64,000 nucleotides of DNA from Glycomyces harbinensis (GTDB taxonomy: Bacteria; Actinomycetota; Actinomycetes; Mycobacteriales; Micromonosporaceae). The notes beneath the pieces were generated by a model, which ran no database searches, was not told the DNA's origin, and saw only the letters and a list, made by a program, of their open reading frames with translations. A program made the position numbers and the translations under genes. This document shows, one piece after another, positions 50,060 to 59,004 of this stretch. Location: contig NZ_FNAD01000009.1 in the NCBI RefSeq assembly GCF_900101745.1, positions 124,001 through 188,000 on the forward strand. The letters are read 5' to 3'. Position 1 is the first letter of the stretch. Each line of letters opens with the position of its first letter.

Positions 50060-50089
50060 GGGCGCCCGGCCGGGAACGGCCGGGCGCCC
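50060..50089 (-). terminator. Terminator of surface protein gene 1
   Basis: Perfect 13-bp arms 50060-50072 and 50077-50089 with a GGAA loop, 12 bases past the stop at 50102. Confidence 0.8.
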
Positions 50090-50101
50090 AGTGGTGACGG
50101 T

Positions 50102-51688
50102 CTACTCGGCGACCGCGCCGGCGGTCTTGCGGCGCCGGCCCAGGACGATCAGGACCACGCCCGCTACCAGTACCGCGCCGGCCGCGACGTAGATCACGGT
50201 CAGGGAGGTCCCGGTGGTCGGCAGCCGGCCCGAGCCGCCGCCGTTGAGCGTGAAAGCGGCCTTGTTGTCCTTCGGGTCGCTCTCGAAGTCGCCGGGGTAG
50301 TCCTCGTAGTCGAGCGCGATGACCTCGACGGACCCGGCGCCGTCGGCGTCCTCGTCGGTGACCTTGACGTCGACCGGCATGGCCTGGTCCGACCCGGGGG
50401 ACAGCTCGTGGAACATGCAGATGAAGTCGAGCTCGGCGAGCCGCTCCTCGGTGACCTCGTCGTCCAGGTACGAGCCCATCTCGTCCCCTTCGAAGCAGTT
50501 CCACTCGTCGCCGCCCACCGTCATGACGACCTCGACGCCCTCCGGCAGCTCGACCAGGACCGCGTAGGACCCGGGTCCGTCGAAGAAGCTGTAGGCGCCG
50601 GCGGGGCCCTCGTTCCCGGCCCGGAGTTTCACGGTGACCTCGTCGCCGTTCCCGCCCTTGACGTCGATGGCCTCGGTGGTGAGGTCGTACAGCTGCTGGG
50701 AGGTCGTGATGTCGATGTTCCCGTGGAACTCGTCGACGAACTCGCTCTCGGGCTCGCTCACGGTCCGCAGGCCGAACAGGTCGCCCGACCCCTCGTCCCA
50801 GAACACGCCGCCGAAGTCGGCTTCGAGCCGGTCGGCGCCGACGGTGTACACCTCGTAGACGCAGTCGCACACGTCGACCGGCCCGGGGGCGCTCTCGTGG
50901 ACCGTGTACCCGATCGGGGTGTCGAAGGTGAACACCGTCCCGGGCAGGTCCTCGAAGTCGGTCACGACGCAGGTGACGTTGACGCCCTCGTTCACGATGC
51001 AGTTGTCGTAGCCGGCGCCCGGCCAGGCGAGGCCGTGCGGCAGGTACTCGGGTGCCCAGGTGGTGACGACCACGGCTTCGGCGTTCGCCGACAACGCCGA
51101 CTCCTGGAGGAACTCGGGCGCCACGTCGACCGTGGAGCCGGGCTCGACGCCGTCGTAGGCGGCGTTGCCGAGCAGGTACGGGCGGCCGTACCCGTCGCCC
51201 TCGTAGGGGAGGACCTCGACGGTGCCCTCGATCGTCTCCACGGTCTCGCCGTCGACGTCGACGGTGACGGTGTAGTCGTGGACGCCTTCGACCGCGCCGA
51301 CGAGCGCCTTGTACTCGAAGGCGAACTCGACCGGGTTGTCCGCGTCCTCGGCGATGCACAGGAACTGCCCGGTGTCGGCGTAGAGGCCGCAGCCGTCCCA
51401 GTCGTAGGTCTGGAGCAGTCGCAAGCCGGAGCCGGTGTCGTAGTCGATGTGGGCGGTCACGTCGTGCTCGCCTTCGGCGAAGTCCTCGCCGAACTCGAGG
51501 GTGAGGCCGCCGAGGTGGTGCTCGTTGTCGGCGACGACCTCGGAGGCGATGTCCAGGTCGACCGAGACGGGGACGGGGGCCTGGGCGGAGGCCGGGAGCG
51601 CGAACGCTCCGGCGCCGAGCGCCGCGGCTCCCGCGGCGGCGGCGGTCCGGGCGAAGGCACGCCCGAACCTGTTTTTGGGTGCACTCAT
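50102..51688 (-). CDS. LPXTG-anchored surface protein, copy 1
   Basis: 528 residues from ATG 51688. Signal peptide to about residue 35 (ASA-QA), a long Asp/Glu/Val-rich outer region of beta type, and a sorting signal: LPTTG at 489-493, a hydrophobic helix and the basic end GRRRK. Sortase should attach it to peptidoglycan; no sortase gene is in the window. Several Cys pairs (for example VDVCDCVYEVY) and repeated phrases SEPESEF and FFDGPGSYA are shared with the next gene, its paralog. The outer region looks like repeated Ig/DUF11-like domains. Likely an adhesin or structural wall protein. Confidence 0.87.
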   Translation of the reverse strand: MSAPKNRFGRAFARTAAAAGAAALGAGAFALPASAQAPVPVSVDLDIASEVVADNEHHLGGLTLEFGEDFAEGEHDVTAHIDYDTGSGLRLLQTYDWDGCGLYADTGQFLCIAEDADNPVEFAFEYKALVGAVEGVHDYTVTVDVDGETVETIEGTVEVLPYEGDGYGRPYLLGNAAYDGVEPGSTVDVAPEFLQESALSANAEAVVVTTWAPEYLPHGLAWPGAGYDNCIVNEGVNVTCVVTDFEDLPGTVFTFDTPIGYTVHESAPGPVDVCDCVYEVYTVGADRLEADFGGVFWDEGSGDLFGLRTVSEPESEFVDEFHGNIDITTSQQLYDLTTEAIDVKGGNGDEVTVKLRAGNEGPAGAYSFFDGPGSYAVLVELPEGVEVVMTVGGDEWNCFEGDEMGSYLDDEVTEERLAELDFICMFHELSPGSDQAMPVDVKVTDEDADGAGSVEVIALDYEDYPGDFESDPKDNKAAFTLNGGGSGRLPTTGTSLTVIYVAAGAVLVAGVVLIVLGRRRKTAGAVAE

Positions 51689-51842
51689 GGCAGGGTTTCC
51701 TAGCTGGTGATCGAGGACGGTCCTTTGTGGCCGCCTCAGAGGGACTGGATGTCTACTAGACGCGGCCGGTCCCCGAGTTGACGCAGCCGTTGCGGGGAAA
51801 ATTCGTGACGGTGATCTCACGGTGCGTGCCGCCCGTGAAAGA

Positions 51843-51872
51843 GGGGCCCCCGTCCACCCGGACGAGGGCCCC
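51843..51872 (-). terminator. Terminator of surface protein gene 2
   Basis: 13-bp arms 51843-51855 and 51860-51872 with one mismatch and a four-base loop, 16 bases past the stop. Confidence 0.75.
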
Positions 51873-51888
51873 GATGCGCTTGCGGCGC

Positions 51889-53493
51889 TTACTCCTCCGC
51901 CTCCGGCTCCGAGGCGGGCTCCGACGGGCCGCGCCGGCGGGTGAGCACGAACAGCAGCACCCCCGCGACCAGTGCCGCGGCGGCGATCCCGAGCACCGGC
52001 GTCAGCGACGAACCGGTCTTCGGCAGCTGCCCGTGCCCGTCCGCGTTGACACTGAACACCGCCGAGTTGTCCTTCGGGTCGGCCTCGAGCACGCCCGGGT
52101 ACCCGTCGTTGTCGAGCGTGACGACCTCCAGGGTCCCGTCCCGCTTCGCGCCGGTCCCGGTGATCTCGACGCGCACCGGCAGCTCATGCGTCTCGCCGGC
52201 GGCGATCTCGTCGAACAGGCACGCGAAGTCGAGCTTCGCGAGGTCGCCGGGGTCCACGCTCGGCAGGTAGGTCTCCCAGTCCGCCTCGTCGAGGCAGATC
52301 CACCCCTCCTCGTCGATCGACACGAGGTCCAGGCCCGTCGGGAGCCTCCCGAGCAGCGCGTAGGAGCCGGGGCCGTCGAAGAAGTCGTACGCGTCCGCCG
52401 GACCGTCATTGACGACCTCCACCGTGACCGTGGTCTTGCTCCCCAAGGCCCCCTTGGCATTCGCGTCGTCGACCGCGAGGTCCCACGGGTGGTCCGCGGT
52501 CGTGATGACGATCTCGCCGACCGTGGAGTCGGCGAACTCCGACTCCGGCTCGCTCACCACCCGCAGCCCGAACAGGTTCCCCGAGCCCGCGTCCCAGTCC
52601 ACGTCGCCGAACCGGTCCTCCAGCTCGGCGGCGTTGACGACATACGCGCTGTAGTAGCAGACGCACACGTCCACCGGGCCCGGCGCGCGCTCGCTCACCG
52701 CGTAGTGCACCGGCACGGTCGGCGTGAACACCGTGCCCGGCGCATCCGCGAAGTCGGTGACCACGCACGTGACCCCGGGCGAGTCGAAGTAGCGGTCGGT
52801 GCAGTTGTCGTAGCCGGCCGACGCGTCCGCGCCCCGGCCCTCGCTGAACGGGTACTCCGGTTCGCTGAACGTGAGGATCACCGCCGCCGCGTCGTCCCCG
52901 AGCGCCTGCTCCTGCAGGAACTCCGGCTGCACCTCCACCGTGCTTCCCGGTTCGACGCCGGTGAAGACCGCGTCGCCGTGCAGGTACGGCCAGGCCTCGC
53001 CCGGGCCCTCCTCGACGGGCAGGACCTCGATCGCGCCCTCGACCGTCTCGACCGTCGCGCCGTCGACCGCGAAAGAGGCGAAGTAGGCGAAGGAGTCGTC
53101 CTCGACCGCGTCGGTCGCGGCGTAGAGGAAGTCGAAGGAGACGCGGTCCCCGTCCACGTCCAGGGAGCAGTCGGCGGCGTACGGGCCGTCCGTCGTGCAG
53201 TCGTCGTCATCGGCGTCGTTCTCGGGCACGATGGCGCCCGCGGGGGTGTCGAACAGGATCGTCATGGTGACGGTGTGCCCGGCCGGGAGGTCCTCGCCGA
53301 AGACCACCTCCGCGGAGAACCGCACGGGCTCCCCTCCGACGGTGACCGGCGAACCGTCGTCGATGCCGACTTCCTCCGGCGTCGGCACCTGTGCGGACGC
53401 CGGGGAAGCGAACGCCCCGGCGCCGAGGGCCGCGGCGGCGATCACGACCGGCAGGAGCAGTGCCCGCCTGGTCCGGTTGCTGCGTGCATGCAT
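51889..53493 (-). CDS. LPXTG-anchored surface protein, copy 2
   Basis: 534 residues from ATG 53493, with AGGAAG upstream. Signal peptide ending ASA, outer beta-rich region, LPKTG at 490-494, hydrophobic helix, RRR and an acidic tail. Aligned phrases with copy 1 along the full length: TVETVEG.IEVLP, YDNC, GVTCVVTDF, GTVFTP, ERAPGPVDVCVC, GSGNLFGLRVVSEPESEF, FFDGPGSYALL, LDFACLFDE. So the pair is a whole-gene duplication that has since diverged. The 5' flanks are conserved too (see findings). Both are probably co-regulated; function unknown. Confidence 0.87.
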   Translation of the reverse strand: MHARSNRTRRALLLPVVIAAAALGAGAFASPASAQVPTPEEVGIDDGSPVTVGGEPVRFSAEVVFGEDLPAGHTVTMTILFDTPAGAIVPENDADDDDCTTDGPYAADCSLDVDGDRVSFDFLYAATDAVEDDSFAYFASFAVDGATVETVEGAIEVLPVEEGPGEAWPYLHGDAVFTGVEPGSTVEVQPEFLQEQALGDDAAAVILTFSEPEYPFSEGRGADASAGYDNCTDRYFDSPGVTCVVTDFADAPGTVFTPTVPVHYAVSERAPGPVDVCVCYYSAYVVNAAELEDRFGDVDWDAGSGNLFGLRVVSEPESEFADSTVGEIVITTADHPWDLAVDDANAKGALGSKTTVTVEVVNDGPADAYDFFDGPGSYALLGRLPTGLDLVSIDEEGWICLDEADWETYLPSVDPGDLAKLDFACLFDEIAAGETHELPVRVEITGTGAKRDGTLEVVTLDNDGYPGVLEADPKDNSAVFSVNADGHGQLPKTGSSLTPVLGIAAAALVAGVLLFVLTRRRGPSEPASEPEAEE

Positions 53494-53642
53494 GAAGGGC
53501 TTCCTCGCACTGGGCCGGACGGCCACGGGTCGCCCGGGAGAGGGACTGATGAATACTAGACGCGTTCAGCATGTCACTCGTTGCAATGCCGCTCCGGGGA
53601 ATTCACCTGGGCGTTCCCCGAACGCCGCCCAGGACGCGGCGA

Positions 53643-53670
53643 GGGCGCCGCTCCCGAAGGAGCAGCGCCC
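53643..53670 (-). terminator. Terminator of glyA
   Basis: 12-bp arms 53643-53654 and 53659-53670 with one mismatch and loop CGAA, 26 bases past the glyA stop. Confidence 0.7.
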
Positions 53671-53696
53671 TGCCGTTCACCTTCGCCGCAGCGCGG

Positions 53697-54971
53697 CTAC
53701 GCCTTCCAGCCCGGAATCGGGAACGCCTTCGTGTGCTCGCGGATCTCGCCCGCGACCACGTCCAGCTCCGCGTCCTTGCCGTCCTTCGCCGCCGCGACCG
53801 CCCGGTCGATCCAGCCCGCGATGAGGTCCATGTCGCCCTCGGTCATCCCGCGGGTCGTGACCGACGAGGTGCCGATGCGCAGGCCCGACGGGTCGAACGG
53901 CTTGCGCTGGTCGAACGGCACCGAGTTGAAGTTCAGCTCGATCCCGGCCGCGTCCAGGGCCTTCGCCGCCGGCTTCCCGGGGATGTCCTTGCTGGTCAGG
54001 TCCACCAGGATCAGGTGGTTGTCGGTGCCCCCCGAGACCAGGTCGAACCCGCGCGAGGTCAGGCCCTCGGCGAGCGCCTTCGCGTTCGCGACGATCTGCG
54101 CCGCGTACGCCTTGAACGAGTCCTTCGCGGCCTCGCGCAGCGCCACGGCGATCGCCGCCGTCGTGTGGTTGTGCGGCCCGCCCTGGAGACCGGGGAAGAC
54201 CGCCTTGTCGATGGCCTTCGCGTGCTCGGCGTTCGCGAGGATCATCGCGCCGCGCGGGCCGCGCAGGGTCTTGTGGGTCGTGGTCGTGACGACGTCCGCG
54301 TGGCCGACCGGGGTCGGGTGCGCCCCGCCCGCGACCAGGCCGGCGATGTGCGCGATGTCGGCCATGAGGATCGCCCCGACCTCGTCGGCGATGGCCTTGA
54401 AGCCCGCGAAGTCGACGGTGCGGGGGATCGCGGTGCCGCCGCAGATGATCATCTTCGGACGCTCGCGGCGGGCGATCTCGGCGACCTCGTCGAGGTCGAT
54501 GCGGCCGGTCTCGCGGCGGACCCCGTAGTGGACCGCGTCGAACCACTTGCCCGTCGCGGAGACCTTCGCGCCGTGGGTCAGGTGCCCGCCCGCGGGCAGC
54601 CCCATGCCCAGGACCTTGTCGCCCGGGGACAGGAACGCCATGTAGACGGCCAGGTTCGCCGGGGACCCCGAGTAGGGCTGGACGTTCGCGTGGTCGGCCC
54701 CGAACAGGGCCTTCGCCCGGTCGACGGCCAGCTGCTCGACCTGGTCGATCAGCTGCTGGCCTTCGTAGTAGCGCTTCCCGGCGTACCCCTCGGAGTACTT
54801 GTTGGTGAGGATCGAGCCCGTGGCCTCCATGACCGCCTGGGACACGTAGTTCTCGGAGGCGATGAGGCGGATCTTCTCGGACTCGCGCCGGCCCTCGGCC
54901 TCGATGAGCCGTTCGATCTCGGGGTCGGCGGCCGCCAGGTTCGCGGTGAGGGCCTCGTAGGCGTCGGACAT
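53697..54971 (-). CDS. glyA: Serine hydroxymethyltransferase
   Basis: PLP enzyme interconverting serine and glycine with transfer of a one-carbon unit to tetrahydrofolate; 424 residues, standard. Conserved text: KIRLIASENYVSQAVMEATGS, the cofactor-lysine motif VVTTTTHKTLRGPRGAMI, LQGGPHNHTTAAIAVAL and GGTDNHLILVDL, and the folate site GLRIGTSSVTTRGM. ATG 54971 with GAGGAGC at good distance; the frame is open 23 codons further upstream without support. Divergent from a membrane protein gene (190 bases apart). No glycine-cleavage genes nearby. Confidence 0.98.
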   Translation of the reverse strand: MSDAYEALTANLAAADPEIERLIEAEGRRESEKIRLIASENYVSQAVMEATGSILTNKYSEGYAGKRYYEGQQLIDQVEQLAVDRAKALFGADHANVQPYSGSPANLAVYMAFLSPGDKVLGMGLPAGGHLTHGAKVSATGKWFDAVHYGVRRETGRIDLDEVAEIARRERPKMIICGGTAIPRTVDFAGFKAIADEVGAILMADIAHIAGLVAGGAHPTPVGHADVVTTTTHKTLRGPRGAMILANAEHAKAIDKAVFPGLQGGPHNHTTAAIAVALREAAKDSFKAYAAQIVANAKALAEGLTSRGFDLVSGGTDNHLILVDLTSKDIPGKPAAKALDAAGIELNFNSVPFDQRKPFDPSGLRIGTSSVTTRGMTEGDMDLIAGWIDRAVAAAKDGKDAELDVVAGEIREHTKAFPIPGWKA

Positions 54972-55161
54972 GCAATGCTCCTCGCTGATCGGCATGATCT
55001 CGCACGGCGACCGGGCAGGTGGCCTTGATGCACCGAGCATAGCCGGGGCCGCGGGCGCCGGGCCCGGGCGTTTCCTCCCGTGTGAGACGGCGTGACCCGT
55101 CGTACGCTCACGCGTCCGCCCGTACGAGACTCCATTGCGTACACGCAGTAGCGTGCGACGT

Positions 55162-56448
55162 ATGTCACCTAGATCCGCCGCAAAGACCGTGGGCGCCGGG
55201 TTCGCGGTCGCGGCCCTGGCCGCGCTCGCGCAGCTCGGGCTGGCCTACGGCTTCGGCCTCCTCTCCTGGGCTGAGGACGCCCCCGGCGCCGCCGACGCCG
55301 TCCTCGAGTTCCGCTGGAACGCCAACCTCGCATGGGTGGCCTGGTTCTCGGCCGCCTCGTGCGTGGTCGGCGGCCTGGCCTCGGGCGCGATCGGCTCCCG
55401 CGCCGCCGCCAGGCTCGGGGCCGCCACGCGCGTCACCGCGGTCCTGGCGAGCGCCGCCGGAGCGTTCCTCGTCGGGCCGCTCGTGTCGCTGTCGGCCGAG
55501 CAGGGCGCGGTCTTCACCTCGTTCCCGACCGACCCGCTCATCGCCTCCGGCCTCGGCGCCGTGGTCGGCGTCGCGCTGGCGCTCATCGGGCTCAGCTCGC
55601 GCTCGGTCGCGGTCAACGTGGGCGCCTCGGTCGCCCTGGTGTGGCTCCTGGCGATCCTCTCGGTGTTCGTCGAGGTCGGCGACCGCGTCTCGCCGGTCAC
55701 CGAACTGGCGGTGTGGGGCTCGTGGGCCGGGCCGGACACCGCCCTGGGCCGCCGCGGCTTCTCGATCGCGGTCCCCTTCGTGATCGGCTCGGCGCTCATC
55801 GGCGCGATCGTCGCGCTCATCGCCCGCCGGGGGACGATCACCAGCTCGGGCTACCGGATCGCGGCGGCCTCCGGTATCGCCGGACCGCTCATCGTCACCG
55901 TCGCGCACCTGGTCGCGGGACCTTCCCGGGTTGACAACGCCGAGTCCATGTCGGTGATCCTGGTCGGCCCGTACGCGGCCATCGCCGGGCTCCTCGGATC
56001 CCTGATCGTCTGCGCCCTGCCCAAGGCCGGCGGCCAGATCGACGACCGCGCCGAGGTCCGCGAGCCCGTGCCCGCCGGGCTGACCGAGTCGGTGCCCGGC
56101 TGGACCGTCCCCGAACCGGCCTCGGCCTACGACGACGGGCGCAAGGGCGACACGAAGGACCTCCCCGCCACGTTCGTGCCCGAGCAGCCCAAGCGCCCCT
56201 CCCGGCGCGAGGCCCGCGCCGCCAGGCAGGCCGCGAAGCACGACGAGCAGAAGCGTGCCGACTGGGAGCCCCAGGAGGGCGACGACGAGCCGAACCCCGA
56301 CGTCGACTGGGTGCAGGAGCTCAAGGCCGTCGACATGGACGAGCCCGCCGAGCCCGAGGCGAAGCCCAAGCGCCGCGCCAAGAAGGCCGTCGGCCGCACC
56401 CGCCGCAAGATCAACTCCGACGAGGCGACCGACACCGACGAGTCCTGA
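55162..56448 (+). CDS. Multi-pass membrane protein with charged C-terminal tail, unknown function
   Basis: 428 residues from ATG 55162. Seven or eight hydrophobic helices occupy residues ~8-300. The last ~130 residues are hydrophilic and change from Pro/Glu-rich to alternating acidic and Lys/Arg blocks (RPSRREARAARQAAKHDEQK; later PKRRAKKAVGRTRRKIN), ending DTDES. Orthologue-like proteins in actinobacteria are unannotated. A cytoplasmic tail able to bind an anionic partner is possible. The stop codon is part of a 15-bp tandem repeat. No catalytic motif recognised. Confidence 0.75.
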   Translation: MSPRSAAKTVGAGFAVAALAALAQLGLAYGFGLLSWAEDAPGAADAVLEFRWNANLAWVAWFSAASCVVGGLASGAIGSRAAARLGAATRVTAVLASAAGAFLVGPLVSLSAEQGAVFTSFPTDPLIASGLGAVVGVALALIGLSSRSVAVNVGASVALVWLLAILSVFVEVGDRVSPVTELAVWGSWAGPDTALGRRGFSIAVPFVIGSALIGAIVALIARRGTITSSGYRIAAASGIAGPLIVTVAHLVAGPSRVDNAESMSVILVGPYAAIAGLLGSLIVCALPKAGGQIDDRAEVREPVPAGLTESVPGWTVPEPASAYDDGRKGDTKDLPATFVPEQPKRPSRREARAARQAAKHDEQKRADWEPQEGDDEPNPDVDWVQELKAVDMDEPAEPEAKPKRRAKKAVGRTRRKINSDEATDTDES

Positions 56449-56490
56449 CACGACGAGTCCTGACACGACGAGTCCTGACACGACGAGTCC
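56431..56490 (+). repeat. Four 15-bp tandem units spanning the stop codon
   Basis: Units at 56431-56445 (slightly different), 56446-56460, 56461-56475 and 56476-56490; unit TGACACGACGAGTCC. As 15 is a multiple of three, each copy repeats the stop TGA in the same frame. Confidence 0.85.
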
Positions 56491-56508
56491 CAGCACCCCC
56501 GAAGCGAA

Positions 56509-56535
56509 GCGGCCGGGCCCTCAGGGCCCGGCCGC
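56509..56535. terminator. Bidirectional terminator
   Basis: Perfect 13-bp arms 56509-56521 and 56523-56535 (effective loop three to five bases), between convergent genes. Confidence 0.75.
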
Positions 56536-56545
56536 CGTCACGTCC

Positions 56546-58042
56546 TCACACCTCCCACTCGTGCACCGGCCTGCCGTCGGCCGACCGGCCCGCGTAGTCG
56601 AGCACCATGGCCCGCAAGGCGTCCCGCCGCTCCAACCGCTGCCGGTGCTCGGCGACCTGCACCCGCGCGACCTGCCACGAGGCGCCGTTCACGCCGCGGC
56701 GGCACCGCGCCTCGATCACCCCGAGGTACCGGTCGCCGTCGCGCCCGCTGACCCCCAGGGCCGACAGGCCCTCGGCCGCGGCCGGCAGCAGCTCGTCCAG
56801 CACCAGCCTGCGGGCGGGCACGAGCCCCCGCCCCGGCCAGTGCTGGTCGGCGTGGATGCCGTGGCGCGCCGCCGAACGGAAGTTCGCCAGCGCCTGCCCG
56901 AACTCGAGCCGGTCGTGCAGCGGCCGGTCGGCGTTCGCGTAGTGCACCACCAGTCCGTAGAACAGGGCCATGTTCGCGCAGATGTCGATCGCGGTCGGAC
57001 CCGCGGCGACCACCCGGTTCTCCACGCGCACATGGGGGCGGCCCCGGTGCACGTCGTAGACCGGCCGGTTCCAGCGGTACACGGTCCCGTTGTGGTAGCG
57101 CAGCTCCTGGAGATTGGGGACCCCGCCGACGGCCATCACCGCAGCGGGGTCCTCGTCGTCGCAAAGCGGTAAAAGCGGCGCGAAATGCCGGTAGTTCTCG
57201 TCGAACAGGTCGAGCACGCCGCCGATCCACCGCTCCCCGAACCAGGCCCGCGGCTTCGCGCCCGCCGCGCGCTCGTCCGCCTGCCTCGTGTCGGTGCCCT
57301 GCTCGAACAGGATCACGCGCGTCTCGGCCCAGAGCTGGCGTCCGAACAGGTACGGCGAGTTCGCGCCCATCGCCACCTGGATGCCGGCGATCGCCTGGGC
57401 CGCGTTCCAGTACCTCGAGAAGTCCTCGGGGGACACCTGCAGGTGGAACTGGACCGAGGTGTTGGCCGACTCGGGTGCGATGGTGGAGGAGGTCAGGTCG
57501 ACCGATTCGGCCCCGCGGATGTCGATGCGCAGGTGCTCGCCGCGCTGGGACATGATCTCGTCGTTGAGGATGCGGTACCGCTTGGTGCGCGAGAGGGCGT
57601 CGATGCCCATGTGGTCGGGGTACAGGGTGGGCATCGTCCCGATGGGGCAGATGTGCACGCCGGCCTTGTCGCCCGCTTCCCTGACCTCCGACAGCACCGC
57701 GGCCAGATCGCTTTCGTACCAGGAGATCCCGGCGCCGTCGAGGAGCCGGGGCGGCAGGTTGAGTTCGATGTTGAACGCGCCCAGCTCATGCTGGGCGCCG
57801 TACAGGGCGTCCTCGTCGCCCGAGGTGTGCAGGTGTTCCAGCACCGAGTCGTTCGCGAATGCCGGATCACCGTTGGGCTCAACGAGATCGAGTTCGAGTT
57901 CGAGTCCCGTCATCGGCCGGTCGCGGTCGAGCCTGCGATCGGCCAGCAGCTGAGCGAGGGCCGCCCGGCCCGCCTGGAGTCTCGCGGTGTACGCGGGATG
58001 GTCCCAGTGCTTCAAGGCAGAGCCGGTCACCTCGTCCCCCAT
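56546..58042 (-). CDS. Glutamate-cysteine ligase family (GCS2) carboxylate-amine ligase
   Basis: 498 residues, ATG 58042 with GGGGAGGAAAC before it. ATP-grasp-like GCS2 fold: MTGLELELDLVEPNGDPAF, HELGAFNIELNLPPRLL, GTMPTLYPDHMG, APESANTSVQFHLQVSPEDF, ANSPYLFGRQLWAETRVILF, FGERWIGGVLDLFDENYRHF and RPHVRVENRVVAAGPTAIDI are characteristic of a large actinobacterial group. It joins glutamate, or another carboxylate, to an amine. Mycothiol producers lack glutathione, so a different product (for example in ergothioneine-like or gamma-glutamyl chemistry) is possible; EgtA is related but other egt genes are not nearby. Confidence 0.88.
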   Translation of the reverse strand: MGDEVTGSALKHWDHPAYTARLQAGRAALAQLLADRRLDRDRPMTGLELELDLVEPNGDPAFANDSVLEHLHTSGDEDALYGAQHELGAFNIELNLPPRLLDGAGISWYESDLAAVLSEVREAGDKAGVHICPIGTMPTLYPDHMGIDALSRTKRYRILNDEIMSQRGEHLRIDIRGAESVDLTSSTIAPESANTSVQFHLQVSPEDFSRYWNAAQAIAGIQVAMGANSPYLFGRQLWAETRVILFEQGTDTRQADERAAGAKPRAWFGERWIGGVLDLFDENYRHFAPLLPLCDDEDPAAVMAVGGVPNLQELRYHNGTVYRWNRPVYDVHRGRPHVRVENRVVAAGPTAIDICANMALFYGLVVHYANADRPLHDRLEFGQALANFRSAARHGIHADQHWPGRGLVPARRLVLDELLPAAAEGLSALGVSGRDGDRYLGVIEARCRRGVNGASWQVARVQVAEHRQRLERRDALRAMVLDYAGRSADGRPVHEWEV

Positions 58043-58290
58043 GTTTCCTCCCCAGGAATCGATGGTTCATCAACTTTAAGACCGTTGGTCATGCCGTGGC
58101 TACCAAGGGAGATGTTGTTTCGTCCCAAATGGTGTGGATCGCGCTCATATTAGGGACCGCGCACCCTTGGTGGTGTCGGCATCTTGACACAACCGGGTCC
58201 CGGGCGGCAACGTTGCGTATCGCACCTGGTCACAGAAAGCGTCATTCGCATCACGGTGCGCTGCCCGGAGGCCACGCGCGGTGTCGTGGG

Positions 58291-58296
58291 TAGGAT
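58291..58296 (+). promoter_or_regulatory. -10 box of a leaderless promoter (CDP-alcohol transferase)
   Basis: TAGGAT ends six bases before GTG 58303; no ribosome binding site. TTGACA at 58183-58188 lies too far upstream to be its -35. Confidence 0.45.
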
Positions 58297-58302
58297 CTGC
58301 GC

Positions 58303-59004
58303 GTGACTGCACCGCGTCCGTCCCGCCGGCCCGCCGACTTCCTCGCCGCCAATCGCGGCGGCGGCCTCGTGACCATGCTCGACCAGCGCGGCGGCGCGCT
58401 GTTCGCTTACGCCGCTTGGCGAACGGGTCTCAAGCCTTCGCACCTGTCGCTGCTCAACCTCGTCATCGGGGTCGGCGTCAGCGCCGGGATCGTCGCCTAC
58501 ATCCCGGCCGCGCGCGAGGGCGCCCCGTGGTGGCCGGTCGCCGTCGCGGCTCTGATCCTGTGGCAGGCGGCGTACATGCTCGACTGCGCCGACGGCCAGC
58601 TCGCCCGCGTCACCGGCACCGGCTCCGACGCGGGCGCCCGCGTCGACATCCTCTGCGACATCGCCATCCAGGCCTCGGTCGTCGCGGTCGTCGTCGCCGT
58701 CGCCGACGCCTACACGCCGGCGGTCCCCGCCTGGTGCGGTGCGGCCTTCGCGGCACTGTGGATGACCAACCTCGTCACCTCGGTGATGGCCAAAGAGGAC
58801 GCGTCGGTGTCGATGGTGACGAGCACGAGCCTGCCCGTCCGGCTCGTCAAACTGGTCCGCGACTACGGCTTCGTCATCGCCGTGATCGCCCTGGCGCTGC
58901 TCGTCCCGGATCTCATGTGGCTGGTCATGCTCGGGTTCGGCGCGGTGAACGCGCTGTTCCTGCTCGCGAGCATCGCCGCGAGCGCCCGCACCGCACTCCG
59001 CTAG
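58303..59004 (+). CDS. CDP-alcohol phosphatidyltransferase family membrane protein
   Basis: 233 residues, GTG 58303. The family signature D-x2-D-G-x2-A-R-x8-G-x3-D-x3-D is intact: LDCADGQLARVTGTGSDAGA then RVDILCD (about residues 96-122). Five or six helices. The enzyme transfers an alcohol (glycerol-P, inositol-P or a sugar alcohol) onto a CDP-activated lipid or moiety. Its position beside a glycosyltransferase and a sugar-phosphate transferase suggests an envelope lipid or polysaccharide, not housekeeping phosphatidylglycerol synthesis. Its stop overlaps the convergent gene by the palindrome CTAG. Confidence 0.88.
   Translation: MTAPRPSRRPADFLAANRGGGLVTMLDQRGGALFAYAAWRTGLKPSHLSLLNLVIGVGVSAGIVAYIPAAREGAPWWPVAVAALILWQAAYMLDCADGQLARVTGTGSDAGARVDILCDIAIQASVVAVVVAVADAYTPAVPAWCGAAFAALWMTNLVTSVMAKEDASVSMVTSTSLPVRLVKLVRDYGFVIAVIALALLVPDLMWLVMLGFGAVNALFLLASIAASARTALR

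Noticed and set aside
54972..55161. Glycine or tetrahydrofolate riboswitch before glyA
   Set aside because: No recognisable conserved riboswitch core in the 190-base divergent spacer; glyA has a short leader with a normal ribosome binding site.
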